Of a stretch of DNA of 64,000 bases, positions 17,552 through 27,934 are shown piece after piece (positions within the stretch are counted from its first letter, which is position 1; each line of letters starts with the position of its first letter). The stretch comes from Pseudomonas sp. CC120222-01a. Lineage in GTDB: Bacteria > Pseudomonadota > Gammaproteobacteria > Pseudomonadales > Pseudomonadaceae. The stretch is from positions 434,001 through 498,000 of the forward strand of contig NZ_QEQQ01000002.1 in assembly GCF_003097235.1 (NCBI RefSeq). The letters run 5' to 3'. Under the pieces are notes generated by a model. It saw only the letters and a list, made by a program, of their open reading frames with translations, did no database searches and was not told where the DNA came from. The translations under genes and the position numbers were made by a program.

Positions 17552-18379
17552 TCAAGGGGCGAACGGCAGTTCGCGCTTGTGCTGGGTCTTGCGGTAGGTG
17601 GCGACGATGATGTCGAACGCTGCCTGGTCAACCGGCAGCCCATGCAGGAAGGCATCGATCTGCTGGTAGGTCACGCCATGGGACGCCTCGTCCGGCTTGC
17701 CCGGCTCCAGGTCTTCCAGGTCCGCTGTCGGCACCTTCTCCACCAGCGATTCCGGCGCACCAAAGCTGCGAGCGATCGCCCGCACTTGGTTCTTCACCAG
17801 CCCGCTCAGCGGCGCCAGGTCGCAGGCACCATCCCCGAACTTGGTAAAGAAGCCCATCACCGCCTCGGCGGCGTGGTCGGTACCGATCACCAGGCCTGCG
17901 CGGGCGCCGGCGATGGTGTACTGGGCCACCATGCGCGTCCGTGCCTTGACGTTGCCGACCACGAAGTCCACCAGTGTCGGCGAGCCATTCTTCAACTCCA
18001 CCACTTCAGCCGCCAATGCGCGCACGGCCGGGGCGATGTCGACGGTGTGCACCTCATCGGCCTTGATCACCTCAAGGCAGGCCTGGGCGTCATGCTCGTC
18101 ATGCTGCACTTGGTACGGCAGGCGCACGGCGATGAAGGTGTAGGCTTGGTCGCCGGTTTCGGCGCGCAGCTCGTTGACGGCGCGCTGGGCGAGCAGGGCG
18201 GCGGTCAGCGAATCGACGCCGCCGCTGATGCCCAGCACCAGGGTCTTGAGCCTGGCATTGGCCAGGCAGTCCTTGATGAACGCCACGCGCCGGGCAACTT
18301 CGGCCTCGAGCGCAGCGGCGTCGGCGAACGGCGGCTGGACCTTCAGCGCCTGGGCAATCTCTTGCTGAACCGCTTGCAT
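17552..18379 (-). CDS. nadE: NH3-dependent NAD+ synthetase
   Basis: 275 residues; adenylates nicotinate adenine dinucleotide and amidates it with ammonia to form NAD+. The PP-loop ATP-binding motif [11 protein letters not shown] is near residue 50, and the [16 protein letters not shown] and [26 protein letters not shown] blocks are typical of the bacterial enzyme. There is no N-terminal glutaminase domain, so it depends on free ammonia. Four bases separate it from pncB upstream, so the two genes for NAD salvage form one operon. The REP pair 3' of the gene begins at the stop. Confidence 0.96.
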   Translation of the reverse strand: MQAVQQEIAQALKVQPPFADAAALEAEVARRVAFIKDCLANARLKTLVLGISGGVDSLTAALLAQRAVNELRAETGDQAYTFIAVRLPYQVQHDEHDAQACLEVIKADEVHTVDIAPAVRALAAEVVELKNGSPTLVDFVVGNVKARTRMVAQYTIAGARAGLVIGTDHAAEAVMGFFTKFGDGACDLAPLSGLVKNQVRAIARSFGAPESLVEKVPTADLEDLEPGKPDEASHGVTYQQIDAFLHGLPVDQAAFDIIVATYRKTQHKRELPFAP

Positions 18380-18382
18380 GGG

Positions 18383-19588
18383 TTACTCCTTGCTGGGGAC
18401 TTTGAATACGTGACGCATGTAGGCGACGAAGTTTTCGTCGCGGCACTGGGTCTTGGCGGCTTCGTCGGAGATCTTCGCCACCGGCGAGCCGTTGCAGTCG
18501 GTCATTTTAAGCACGATGTTCATCGGCGCCACACCGGGGATGTCACAGGTGAGGTTGGTGCCAATGCCGAAACTGACGTTGATGCGCCCGCGCAGGGCAC
18601 GGAAGATTTCCAGCGAGCGGGTCAGGTTGAGGCCATCTGAGAACACCAGGGTCTTGGTCATCGGGTCGATTCCCAGTTTCTGGTAATGGGCGATGGCCTT
18701 TTCCGCCCAGGCCACCGGCTCGCCCGAGTCGTGGCGCAGGCCGTCGAACAGCTTGGCGAAGTACAAGTCGAAATCGTTGAGGAAGGCATCCATGGTGATG
18801 CAGTCGGTCAGGGCGATGCCGAGCAGGCCACGATACTCGCGGACCCAGCAATCCAGCGCGGCGATCTGGCTGTCGATCAGGCGCGGGCCGAGTTGCTGGT
18901 GGGCCATGATCCACTCGTGAGCCATGGTGCCCAGCGGCTTGATGTCCAGTTTCCATGCCAGGTCGACGTTGCTGGTGCCGACGAAGCGGCCCGGGAAGTC
19001 GTCGCGCAGTACACGCACCACGTCTTCCTGCACGCGGCTGGAAAAGCGCCGGCGAGTGCCGAAATCGGCCACCTGCAGCTCGGCCAGTTCGTCGTCGCTG
19101 GCGTGGGCGCGCAGCCAGTCGAACTTGCGGTACAGCTGATCACGGGCCTCGGAGAGGCGCATGCGCGGGTGCAGGTGGCGGTTTCGCACTTCGCTGATGA
19201 TCGCCAGCAGCGGCACTTCGAACAGGATCACGTGCAGCCAGGGGCCTTTCAGGCGCAGGAACAGCTGGTCGTTCTCGATGCCGATGCGCACATAGCGCAG
19301 GTTGAAGCGGAACAGGCGCAGAAAGCGCAGGAAGTCGGGCTTGAGGAAGCTGATGCGTTCGAGGAAGGCCGGCTGGCCATCATCCAGGGTCAGGTCGGCG
19401 AGCAATTCGAGCTGGTGGCGAATCTCGCCAAGGTAGGGGCGCAGGTCCTCGCCATTGCGGCAGCGAAACTCCCATTCGACGTCGGCGTCTGGGTAGTTGT
19501 GTAGCACGCCCTGCATCATGGTGAGCTTGTAGAAGTCGGTGTCGAGCAGGTTGTGCACGATGCGCTCGGCGAATGCGCTCTCGCTCAT
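18383..19588 (-). CDS. pncB: Nicotinate phosphoribosyltransferase
   Basis: 401 residues; converts nicotinate and PRPP to nicotinate mononucleotide with ATP hydrolysis, the first step of the Preiss-Handler salvage route. Conserved segments include [13 protein letters not shown] near the N-terminus, [12 protein letters not shown] with the catalytic His region near residue 225, and [14 protein letters not shown] plus [10 protein letters not shown] in the C-terminal half. The ATG at 19588 is favoured by GGAG nine bases upstream; 33 open codons before it are rejected. First gene of the pncB-nadE operon. Confidence 0.96.
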   Translation of the reverse strand: MSESAFAERIVHNLLDTDFYKLTMMQGVLHNYPDADVEWEFRCRNGEDLRPYLGEIRHQLELLADLTLDDGQPAFLERISFLKPDFLRFLRLFRFNLRYVRIGIENDQLFLRLKGPWLHVILFEVPLLAIISEVRNRHLHPRMRLSEARDQLYRKFDWLRAHASDDELAELQVADFGTRRRFSSRVQEDVVRVLRDDFPGRFVGTSNVDLAWKLDIKPLGTMAHEWIMAHQQLGPRLIDSQIAALDCWVREYRGLLGIALTDCITMDAFLNDFDLYFAKLFDGLRHDSGEPVAWAEKAIAHYQKLGIDPMTKTLVFSDGLNLTRSLEIFRALRGRINVSFGIGTNLTCDIPGVAPMNIVLKMTDCNGSPVAKISDEAAKTQCRDENFVAYMRHVFKVPSKE

Positions 19589-19654
19589 CAAAGGGGGCTC
19601 CGGAAACGGCGAATGGTGGACATTGTGCCAGTCTTTTGAGTCTTGTTGTGTCTG

Positions 19655-19689
19655 GGCCGGCCTGTTCGCGGGCAAGCCCGTTCCCACAG
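19655..19689. repeat. Single REP (family A)
   Basis: One copy of GGCCTGTTCGCGGGCAAGCCCG-TTCCCACAG, unpaired, in the 469-base space between pncB and livK. The rest of that space holds the NtrC-like and sigma-54 sites listed separately and no gene. Confidence 0.8.
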
Positions 19690-19764
19690 AGGCCGCGTAA
19701 TAGCCAAATCAGGTGTTTTTCCGTGCACCAGCTAGCCTTGAAACAGTGCTGCCTGTAGCAGTCG

Positions 19765-19781
19765 CGCACCAGCGGTGTGCA
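19765..19781 (+). promoter_or_regulatory. NtrC-like upstream activator site
   Basis: CGCACCAGCGGTGTGCA matches the TGCACCA-N3-TGGTGCA form at all but a few positions (GCACCA left arm, GTGCA right arm). A second left half-site, TGCACCA, lies at 19724-19730. Both are about 220-270 bases upstream of the sigma-54 promoter, within range for DNA looping. Confidence 0.5.
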
Positions 19782-19981
19782 CTTCGGTGACGTCCACTGT
19801 TACAGGGCGGTTGCACGTAAACACTTGCCAGGGTTGCAATGATGGCGCTCGACGGTTGCTCCTTGTCTGTACGTGTGGTGGCGCCTGCCGCGTGGCAGAC
19901 GGTTGCACGCTCAATAAAGAAAAGGCCGTCGGTCGCCTGGGGTCGACCTCTGCAGTGTGTTTTCCCGGAAGACAAAACCGA

Positions 19982-19997
19982 TGGCACGGCCCTTGCT
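19982..19997 (+). promoter_or_regulatory. Sigma-54 promoter of livKHMGF
   Basis: TGGCAC-N5-TTGCT with GG and GC exactly ten bases apart, a near-perfect -24/-12 element. Predicted start near 20008 gives a 50-base leader to livK. Suggests RpoN and a nitrogen-responsive enhancer-binding protein. Confidence 0.75.
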
Positions 19998-20057
19998 CTG
20001 AGCTCAGGGCTGAGAAGTTGTAGTGCCACACTAAAAAAACTCTAGGAGCACCACCTC

Positions 20058-21194
20058 ATGTCGCAGACGTTTTACAAGAAAGGTTTCCTGGCTCTTGCCG
20101 TAGCTACGGCACTGGGTGTTTCTTCGTATGTTCAGGCCGACGTCAAGATCGGCGTCGCGGGCCCCATGACCGGGGCCAACGCAGCGTTTGGCGAGCAGTA
20201 CATGAAAGGTGCGCAGGCAGCGGCCGACAAGATCAACGCCGCTGGCGGCGTGAATGGCGAGAAGATCGTCCTGGTGAAAGGCGATGACGCCTGCGAGCCG
20301 AAGCAGGCCGTGGCCGTGGCCAACCGCCTGGTCGACCAGGACAAGGTGATCGGCGTGGTCGGCCACTTCTGCTCTTCCAACACCATTCCGGCCTCCGAGG
20401 TGTATGACGAAGCCGGCGTGATCGCCATCACCCCGGGCTCCACCAACCCGCAGGTCACCGAGCGCGGCCTGAACGCGATGTTCCGCATGTGCGGTCGTGA
20501 CGACCAGCAGGGCATCGTCGCTGGCAACTACATCGTCGACGTGCTCAAGGGCAAGAAGGTCGCGGTGCTGCACGACAAGGACACCTACGGCCAGGGCCTG
20601 GCTGATGCGACCAAGGCGCAGCTGGAGAAGCGCGGCGTCAAGCCGGTGCTGTACGAAGGCCTGACCCGTGGCGAGAAGGACTTCAGCGCCGTGGTCACCA
20701 AGATCCGTGCCGCCGGTGCCGACGTGGTCTACTTCGGTGGCCTGCACCCGGAAGCCGGCCCGCTGGTGCGCCAGCTGCGCGAACAGGGCCTGAAGGACGT
20801 CAAGTTCATGTCCGATGACGGCATCGTCACCGACGAACTGGTGTCCACTGCCGGCGGCGCGCAGTACGTCGATGGCGTGTACATGACCTTCGGTGCCGAC
20901 CCGCGCCTGCTGCCGGAAAGCAAGGCGGTGGTCGAGGAGTTCCGCAAGGCCGGCACCGAGCCTGAAGGCTATACCCTGTATGCCTACGCCTCGGTCCAGG
21001 CCCTGGCCGCTGGCTTCAACGGCGCCAAGTCGAACAAGGGCGAAGATGCTGCCAAGTGGCTCAAGGCCAACCCGGTCGAAACCGTCATGGGCAAGAAGGA
21101 GTGGGACAGCAAGGGCGACCTGAAAGTCTCCGACTACGTGGTCTACCAGTGGGACAAGGACGGCAAGTACCACCAGCTGGAAAAACAAAAATAA
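20058..21194 (+). CDS. livK: Branched-chain amino acid ABC transporter, periplasmic binding protein
   Basis: 378-residue precursor with a Sec signal peptide (about 1-27, ending SSYVQA) and mature start DVKIGVAGPMTGANAAFGEQYMKGA, the classical LIVBP type I fold. GDDACEPKQAV and FCSSNTIPASEVYDEAGV carry the ligand-contact region and the conserved disulfide Cys pair. It delivers Leu/Ile/Val (and often Ala/Thr) to LivHM in the inner membrane. CTAGGAGCACC precedes the ATG. First and probably most strongly expressed gene of livKHMGF: a GC-rich hairpin follows it. This cassette is called braCDEFG in P. aeruginosa. Confidence 0.95.
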   Translation: MSQTFYKKGFLALAVATALGVSSYVQADVKIGVAGPMTGANAAFGEQYMKGAQAAADKINAAGGVNGEKIVLVKGDDACEPKQAVAVANRLVDQDKVIGVVGHFCSSNTIPASEVYDEAGVIAITPGSTNPQVTERGLNAMFRMCGRDDQQGIVAGNYIVDVLKGKKVAVLHDKDTYGQGLADATKAQLEKRGVKPVLYEGLTRGEKDFSAVVTKIRAAGADVVYFGGLHPEAGPLVRQLREQGLKDVKFMSDDGIVTDELVSTAGGAQYVDGVYMTFGADPRLLPESKAVVEEFRKAGTEPEGYTLYAYASVQALAAGFNGAKSNKGEDAAKWLKANPVETVMGKKEWDSKGDLKVSDYVVYQWDKDGKYHQLEKQK

Positions 21195-21204
21195 TACGGC
21201 AGCT

Positions 21205-21226
21205 GGCCCGGACGCCCGTCCGGGCC
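21205..21226 (+). terminator. Intercistronic hairpin livK-livH
   Basis: Perfect 10-bp stem GGCCCGGACG / CGTCCGGGCC with a two-base CC gap and no T-run. It lies 10 bases after livK and 120 before livH. Such hairpins commonly stabilise the binding-protein message or partly stop transcription, giving more binding protein than permease. Confidence 0.6.
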
Positions 21227-21347
21227 ATTGCCCCTGCGGTACCGGTCCTTATTCGGAGACCTGCACGGTTCTGCGCTGCCAGGCCCGCTTCATCCGTGGC
21301 TTGTGGTGGTCAGCGCGCGTGCAGTCTCGCTCAGGTGAGATTGCGTT

Positions 21348-22262
21348 ATGGATGGTATTTTCCTGCAGCAACTGGTCAACGGCCTGACCCTCGGGTCGGT
21401 CTATGGCCTGATCGCCATCGGCTACACAATGGTCTATGGCATCATCGGCATGATCAACTTCGCGCACGGCGAGGTGTACATGATCTCCGCGTACCTCGCG
21501 GCGATCAGCCTGGCATTGCTGGCCTATTTCGGTGTCGAGTCGTTCCCCCTGCTGATGCTGGGCACACTGTTGTTCACCATCGTCGTCACGGGCGTGTATG
21601 GCTTCACCATCGAGCGCATCGCCTATAAACCCCTGCGTAACTCCACCCGCCTGGCACCGCTGATCAGTGCCATCGGCATCTCGCTGATCCTGCAGAACTA
21701 CGCACAGATCAGCCAGGGCGCCCGCCAGCAAGGCGTGCCGACCCTGCTCGAAGGCGCCATGCGCATCGAAGTCGGCACCGGCTTCGTGCAACTGACCTAC
21801 ACCAAGATCTTCATTCTGGTGGCGGCGTTCGTCGGCATGGGCCTGCTCACCTACGTGATCAAGTACACCAAGCTCGGCCGCATGTGCCGCGCTACCCAGC
21901 AAGACCGCAAAATGGCCTCGATCCTCGGTATCAACACCGACCGGGTGATTTCCTACGTGTTCGTCATCGGTGCGGTGATGGCCGCGCTGGCCGGCGTGCT
22001 GATCACCCTCAACTACGGCACCTTTGACTTCTACGCCGGCTTCATCATCGGTATCAAGGCGTTCACCGCCGCGGTACTCGGCGGCATCGGTTCGCTGCCA
22101 GGCGCCATGCTCGGCGGGATCATCCTGGGCATTTCCGAGTCGCTGTTCTCTGGCCTGATCAACTCCGACTACAAGGACGTGTTCAGCTTCTCGCTGCTGG
22201 TGATGATCCTTATCTTCCGCCCACAAGGCCTGCTGGGTCGCCCGCTCGTGGCTAAGGTGTGA
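21348..22262 (+). CDS. livH: Branched-chain amino acid ABC transporter permease LivH
   Basis: 304 residues, about eight membrane helices, starting MDGIFLQQLVNGLTLGSVYGLIAIGYTMVYGIIGMINFAHGEVYM, the signature of the LivH/UrtB family. The cytoplasmic loop CRATQQDRKMASILGINTDRVI near residue 180-205 is the ATPase-docking EAA-like region. It pairs with LivM to form the membrane channel. A 153-base gap with a hairpin separates it from livK. GTGAGATTGC precedes the ATG. The stop is three bases before the livM ATG. Confidence 0.95.
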   Translation: MDGIFLQQLVNGLTLGSVYGLIAIGYTMVYGIIGMINFAHGEVYMISAYLAAISLALLAYFGVESFPLLMLGTLLFTIVVTGVYGFTIERIAYKPLRNSTRLAPLISAIGISLILQNYAQISQGARQQGVPTLLEGAMRIEVGTGFVQLTYTKIFILVAAFVGMGLLTYVIKYTKLGRMCRATQQDRKMASILGINTDRVISYVFVIGAVMAALAGVLITLNYGTFDFYAGFIIGIKAFTAAVLGGIGSLPGAMLGGIILGISESLFSGLINSDYKDVFSFSLLVMILIFRPQGLLGRPLVAKV

Positions 22263-22264
22263 AC

Positions 22265-23562
<1,298 letters not shown>

Positions 23563-23566
<4 letters not shown>

Positions 23567-24438
23567 GCGACGAAATCATTCTCTCGGTCGACAACTTGAT
23601 GATGCAGTTCGGCGGCATCAAGGCGCTCAGCGACGTCAGCCTGAAGGTCAAGCGCAACCAGATCTTCGCCCTGATCGGCCCCAACGGCGCCGGCAAGACC
23701 ACCGTGTTCAACTGCCTGACCGGCTTCTACAAGGCCAGTGGCGGGCGCATCGAGCTGAACGTGCGCGGCAGCCACACCAATGTCATCCAGCTGCTTGGCG
23801 AGCGCTTCCAGGCGGCAGATTTCGTGTCGCCGGCGCGCTTTGCCAACCGTCTGTACTACAAGATGTTCGGCGGTACCCACCTGGTCAATCGCGCAGGTCT
23901 GGCGCGGACTTTCCAGAACATTCGCCTGTTCAAGGAAATGTCGGTGGTGGAAAACCTGCTGGTAGCCCAGCACATGTGGGTCAACCGCAACCTGCTGGCC
24001 GGGGTGCTCAACACCAAGGCCTACCGCAAGGCCGAGAGCGACGCCCTGGACCACGCGTTCTACTGGCTGGAAGTGGTCGACCTGGTCGACTGCGCCAACC
24101 GCCTGGCCGGTGAACTGTCGTATGGCCAGCAGCGCCGCCTGGAAATCGCCCGGGCCATGTGCACACGGCCGAAGATCATCTGCCTGGACGAGCCGGCTGC
24201 CGGCCTCAACCCGCAGGAGACCGAGGCCCTGAGCCGGATGATCCGCGTGCTGCGTGACGAGCACGACATCACCGTGGTGCTGATCGAACACGACATGGGC
24301 ATGGTCATGAGCATTTCCGACCATATCGTCGTGCTCGACCACGGCAACGTGATTGCCGAAGGCGCGCCGCAGGAAATCCGCCACAACCCGACGGTGATCG
24401 CCGCCTACCTGGGTGCCGACGAAGAGGAACTGGTATGA
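23563..24438 (+). CDS. livG: Branched-chain amino acid ABC transporter ATPase LivG
   Basis: 291-residue cytoplasmic ATPase. Walker A is GPNGAGKT near residue 42, the ABC signature is LSYGQQRRLE near 185, Walker B IICLDEPAAG near 203, and the H-loop HDMGMVM follows. The C-terminal EELV tail and the LivG-specific insertion around LGERFQAADFVSPARFAN (about residue 75-95) distinguish it from LivF. It energises uptake with LivF. Start ATG overlaps the livM stop and the stop overlaps the livF start, so the whole livMGF block is translationally coupled. Confidence 0.95.
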
Positions 24439-25151
24439 GTGCACCCATTCTCGAACTGAAGGAACTGGACGTGTTCTACGGGCCGATCCAGGCGTTGAAA
24501 AAGGTGTCGATGCACATCAACGAAGGCGAAACGGTGAGCCTGATCGGTGCCAACGGCGCTGGCAAGTCGACCCTGCTGATGTCGATTTTCGGCCAGCCGC
24601 GGGCGGCGTCGGGGCATATCGTCTACCGGGGCACCGACATCACCCGCAAGTCGTCGCACTACATCGCCTCCAACGGCATCGCCCAGTCGCCGGAAGGGCG
24701 CCGGGTGTTCCCCGACATGACCGTCGAGGAGAACCTGATGATGGGCACCATCCCCATCGGCGACAAATACGCCACTGAAGACATGCAGCGCATGTTCGAG
24801 CTGTTCCCGCGCTTGAAGGAACGGCGCAACCAGCGGGCCATGACCATGTCCGGTGGCGAGCAGCAGATGCTGGCCATTGCCCGGGCGCTGATGAGCCGGC
24901 CGAAACTGTTGCTGCTGGACGAGCCCTCGTTGGGGCTGGCGCCGATCGTGGTCAAGCAGATCTTCGCGACCCTGCGTGAACTGGCCAAGAGCGGGATGAC
25001 CATCTTCCTGGTGGAGCAGAACGCCAACCATGCGCTCAAGTTGTCGGACCGGGCGTATGTGATGGTCAACGGGCAGATCCGCATGAGCGGGACGGGTCAG
25101 GAGCTGCTGGTCAACGAAGAGGTGCGCAACGCTTATCTTGGCGGGCATTGA
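24435..25151 (+). CDS. livF: Branched-chain amino acid ABC transporter ATPase LivF
   Basis: 238-residue second ATPase of the complex: Walker A GANGAGKS near residue 38, signature MSGGEQQMLA near 138, Walker B LLLDEPSLGLAP near 158 and the conserved EQNANHALKL. The short C-terminus ending RNAYLGGH is typical of LivF. Overlaps livG by four bases. A GC-rich terminator hairpin follows within 10-30 bases. With LivG it powers import of Leu, Ile and Val. Confidence 0.95.
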   Translation: MSAPILELKELDVFYGPIQALKKVSMHINEGETVSLIGANGAGKSTLLMSIFGQPRAASGHIVYRGTDITRKSSHYIASNGIAQSPEGRRVFPDMTVEENLMMGTIPIGDKYATEDMQRMFELFPRLKERRNQRAMTMSGGEQQMLAIARALMSRPKLLLLDEPSLGLAPIVVKQIFATLRELAKSGMTIFLVEQNANHALKLSDRAYVMVNGQIRMSGTGQELLVNEEVRNAYLGGH

Positions 25152-25161
25152 GTGATATGCG

Positions 25162-25180
25162 GGGGCTGCACTGCAGCCCC
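25162..25180 (+). terminator. Terminator after livF
   Basis: GGGGCTGC-ACT-GCAGCCCC followed by TTGTTC. Eleven bases after the livF stop. It ends the livKHMGF message and separates it from the DnaA-box-rich region. Confidence 0.75.
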
Positions 25181-25188
25181 TTGTTCAA

Positions 25189-25597
25189 TGTGGACAACTT
25201 GTCGCATATGTTTCTCGAGCGACTCGACAATCCCCTCGCAAGCCCTTGTTTCCACAGGGCAGATCTTTTCCACGATTAATGTGGAACCGCCTGTGGAAAA
25301 CATGGTGGCATCTCGCTCTATCCCTTTATCCGCAAGGCCTGCAAGGCTCTGGTCATAAAATGATCAGATGCCCTTTGTGCATGATTTCACGCGCATTTTT
25401 GCACAGGCCGAGATCTGCGAAAGGTGCTCGAAAGCCTGTGGATAAGTCTGTGGGAAAGCCTTGGACAGACCGCTGCAGACGGCATGATTGAAAGCGTTGC
25501 GCCATCACCGAAAGATATCCACCGACCACAACGGGCTGAAAGGGTTCCGCGCAGTGGATAAGTTGCCCCCAATCCGTGGGGAAAGCCCTGTGGATAA
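25189..25597. other. Gene-free DnaA-box-rich region
   Basis: About 560 bases with no plausible gene. It has two perfect DnaA boxes (TGTGGATAA at 25437-25445 and 25589-25597), three with one mismatch (TGTGGACAA at 25189-25197, TGTGGAAAA at 25292-25300, AGTGGATAA at 25553-25561), and several weaker copies (for example GTTTCCACA at 25248-25256). Most point the same way. GC content is lower than the flanking genes. No dnaA, rpmH or gyrB lies beside it, so this is not the usual chromosome origin; a DnaA-titration or reactivation site, or unrelated repeats, are possible. Confidence 0.55.
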
Positions 25598-25745
25598 CAT
25601 GCGCATAGCTGGCGCCGAGCGCTCTGCCACAAGGGTTTGCCACATATGAACAAAAAATGAACAGCGAACTGTGCGGCTTGCTGCCAACGCCCGGCGCGGG
25701 CATGCTGCAAAGCTGTCGATGACAACCTACCGTGAGGAACAGAGC

Positions 25746-26513
25746 ATGACATCCACCGTATTCATCACTGGCGCGACATCCGGTTTTGGCGAGGCCACCG
25801 CCCGCCGTTTCGCCGAAGCCGGCTGGAAGCTGGTGCTCACCGGCCGTCGCAAGGAACGTCTGGATGCCCTGTGCGCCGAGCTGTCGGCCAAGACCGAAGT
25901 GCACGGCCTGGCCGTTGACGTGCGTGATCGCAAGGCCATGGAGCAGGCCATCGCCAGCCTGCCGGCCGGTTTCGACAAGCTGCGCGGCCTGGTCAACAAT
26001 GCCGGCCTGGCGCTGGGTGTGGATGCGGCGCAGAACTGCAGCCTGGACGACTGGGAAACCATGGTCGACACCAACATCAAGGGCCTGATGTACACCACCC
26101 ACCTGCTGTTGCCACGCCTGATCGCCTATGGTCGTGGCGCGTCAATCCTCAACGTCGGTTCCGTGGCGGGCAACTACCCATACCCGGGCAGTAACGTGTA
26201 TGGCGGCACCAAGGCCTTCGTCGGCCAGTTCTCGCTGAGCCTGCGCTGCGACCTGCGCGGCACTGGCGTGCGGGTGAGCAACATCGAGCCGGGCCTGTGC
26301 GAGAGCGAGTTCTCGCTGGTGCGCAACAGCGGTGACCAGGCCAAGTACGATGCCACCTACGCGGGCGCAGAGCCTATCCAGCCCCAGGACATCGCCGAAA
26401 CGATCTTCTGGATCCTCAATCAGCCGGCGCACATCAACATCAACAGCCTCGAGCTGATGCCGGTGCGCCAGGACTTTGCGGGGCTGTCGATCGACCGTTC
26501 CACCAGAGGTTGA
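25746..26513 (+). CDS. SDR family oxidoreductase (YdfG-like)
   Basis: 255 residues. NAD(P)-binding GATSGFGEATARRFAEAG at the N-terminus, NNAG at about residue 86, a catalytic Ser region (LNVGSVAGNYPYPGS) and the YxxxK pair YGGTK near residue 155, the set required for a classical short-chain dehydrogenase. Sequence order and length fit YdfG-type NADP-dependent 3-hydroxy acid dehydrogenases (L-allo-threonine, serine, 3-hydroxypropionate). GAGGAA lies upstream of the ATG at 25746; 25 open codons before it are not used. Stands alone, with the DnaA-box-rich region upstream and a REP pair after it. Confidence 0.9.
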   Translation: MTSTVFITGATSGFGEATARRFAEAGWKLVLTGRRKERLDALCAELSAKTEVHGLAVDVRDRKAMEQAIASLPAGFDKLRGLVNNAGLALGVDAAQNCSLDDWETMVDTNIKGLMYTTHLLLPRLIAYGRGASILNVGSVAGNYPYPGSNVYGGTKAFVGQFSLSLRCDLRGTGVRVSNIEPGLCESEFSLVRNSGDQAKYDATYAGAEPIQPQDIAETIFWILNQPAHININSLELMPVRQDFAGLSIDRSTRG

Positions 26514-26534
26514 TCCGAGGCTCTGCCACCGAAC

Positions 26535-26655
26535 TGTGGGAGCGGCCTTGTGTCGCGAAAGGGCTGCGCAGCAGCCCCGGGCTTTCAGCGCAAATGCACA
26601 AATTGCTGGGGCTGCTTTGCAGCCCTTTCGCGACACAAGGCCGCTCCCACAGGGG
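26535..26655. repeat. REP pair (family B)
   Basis: Inverted copies of GGAGCGGCCTTGTGTCGCG-AAAGGGCTGC, separated by 25 bases, between the SDR gene and the AGE epimerase gene (convergent). Confidence 0.9.
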
Positions 26656-26660
26656 AGGTT

Positions 26661-27758
26661 TCAGGCCAGGCGTCGCAGGCCTTCCAGGCAGGTCGCCAAG
26701 TGATAGGGCGTAGTCGAAGGCATGTCATGCCGGCTCACCGCCCCTTCGCCATCGCGGCACTCATACCAGCCACCTGCATGCAGGAACTGCTGTTCCATCG
26801 CCTTCAGCTGGACCAGCAGCTTCGCTTCATTCCCCGAGCGCAACACCAGTGCCCGCAGGTATTCCGCCTGTGCCCAGATCCGCTGGGTCGCATCGAGCAC
26901 ACTGCCTTCCACATCGAGCATGGCCAGCACTGCCGCATTATTGACCCCGCACAGCTCGGCATAGCCGAAGGCCCGCTCGATGGAGGCATGCAGCGCGGTC
27001 CCGCGCAGCAGTGGCGAGGTTTCCAGCAGGTAGAACCATTCGAACTGGTGCCCCGGCTCGAACCAGTTATCCACAGTGCCTCGTGGCTTCTCCAGCATCA
27101 GCCCATGCTGCGGCTCGATGAAGTGTTCCTGCAGGGCTGTGCACAACTGCAGCAGAGATTGCTGCACGTGCTCGTCCTCACGTACCGCCAGCACTTGCAG
27201 GAAGGCTTCTGCCAGGTGCATCTGCGGGTTCTGCAGCGGGCCGCTGCCAAGGTCGGCCCAGTCTTCGCCAAGGCTGGCTTCATACAGACCGTCATCCCGG
27301 GCGAACTGCTCGTCGACCACTTCCAGGGCAGCATTGAGGGTGGCTTCCACCAGGCCTTCGCCAACCTTGCCCCAGTAGTGCGCGCACGCGAACACGATGA
27401 AGGCGTGGGTGTACAGGTCCTTGCGTCGGTCCAGCGGTTTGCCCTCGGCGTCGATGCTGTAGAACCAGCCGCCATGCTCGGCATCGTGGAAGTGCTTCTG
27501 CAATGAACGGAACAGCGCCGCCGCCCGCTCGGCGGCGCCCGGTTGCTCGATGCGGCTGCTGAACAGGTACAGCTGGCGCGCACAGGCCATGGCCCGGTAG
27601 CGCTGCACCGGCAACGGGCGATGCTGGGCGTCCAGGGCCTCGTAGGGCAGGGCCATCTCGGCGTTCCAGCCCGGCCCTTGCCACAGCGGCACGATGCGTT
27701 CGGCGAAGTGCTGGTTGAAGCGGGCCAGTTCGGGCAGGGTGGGGCGGGGGTTGGGCAT
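26661..27758 (-). CDS. AGE family epimerase/isomerase
   Basis: 365-residue cytoplasmic protein of the N-acylglucosamine 2-epimerase (AGE) fold, an (alpha/alpha)6 barrel that interconverts sugar epimers or aldose/ketose pairs such as mannose/fructose. Family landmarks: HDAEHGGWFYSIDAEG, YTHAFIVFACAHYW, the EPGHQFEWFYLL block with catalytic His near residue 240, and the C-terminal PYHLATCLEGLR. The exact sugar is not evident. ATG at 27758 is preferred; further open codons upstream run through a REP element. No strong SD was seen. Its neighbours give no pathway clue. Confidence 0.8.
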   Translation of the reverse strand: MPNPRPTLPELARFNQHFAERIVPLWQGPGWNAEMALPYEALDAQHRPLPVQRYRAMACARQLYLFSSRIEQPGAAERAAALFRSLQKHFHDAEHGGWFYSIDAEGKPLDRRKDLYTHAFIVFACAHYWGKVGEGLVEATLNAALEVVDEQFARDDGLYEASLGEDWADLGSGPLQNPQMHLAEAFLQVLAVREDEHVQQSLLQLCTALQEHFIEPQHGLMLEKPRGTVDNWFEPGHQFEWFYLLETSPLLRGTALHASIERAFGYAELCGVNNAAVLAMLDVEGSVLDATQRIWAQAEYLRALVLRSGNEAKLLVQLKAMEQQFLHAGGWYECRDGEGAVSRHDMPSTTPYHLATCLEGLRRLA

Positions 27759-27822
27759 GTTGGCGCTCGTCGCTTTCGGGCAGGGCGCCATGGTAGCAGA
27801 ACTGGGGTTGTGGGTTGGCTGT

Positions 27823-27919
27823 GCCGGCCTCTTCGCGGGCAAGCGCGCTCCCACAGGGACCGCACCGGGCCTGAGGGCAACACAATACCTGTGGGAGCGG
27901 GCTTGCCCGCGAAAGGGCC
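27823..27919. repeat. REP pair (family A)
   Basis: GGCCTCTTCGCGGGCAAGCGCGCTCCCACAGG facing an inverted copy, in the space between the AGE epimerase and the TetR regulator gene. Confidence 0.9.
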
Positions 27920-27934
27920 AGAGCAGGAGAGCGA

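Noticed and set aside
25189..25597. The DnaA-box cluster as the chromosome origin oriC
   Set aside because: In Pseudomonas oriC lies next to rpmH-dnaA; none of dnaA, dnaN, rpmH, recF or gyrB is here, and no 13-mer AT-rich unwinding array was seen.
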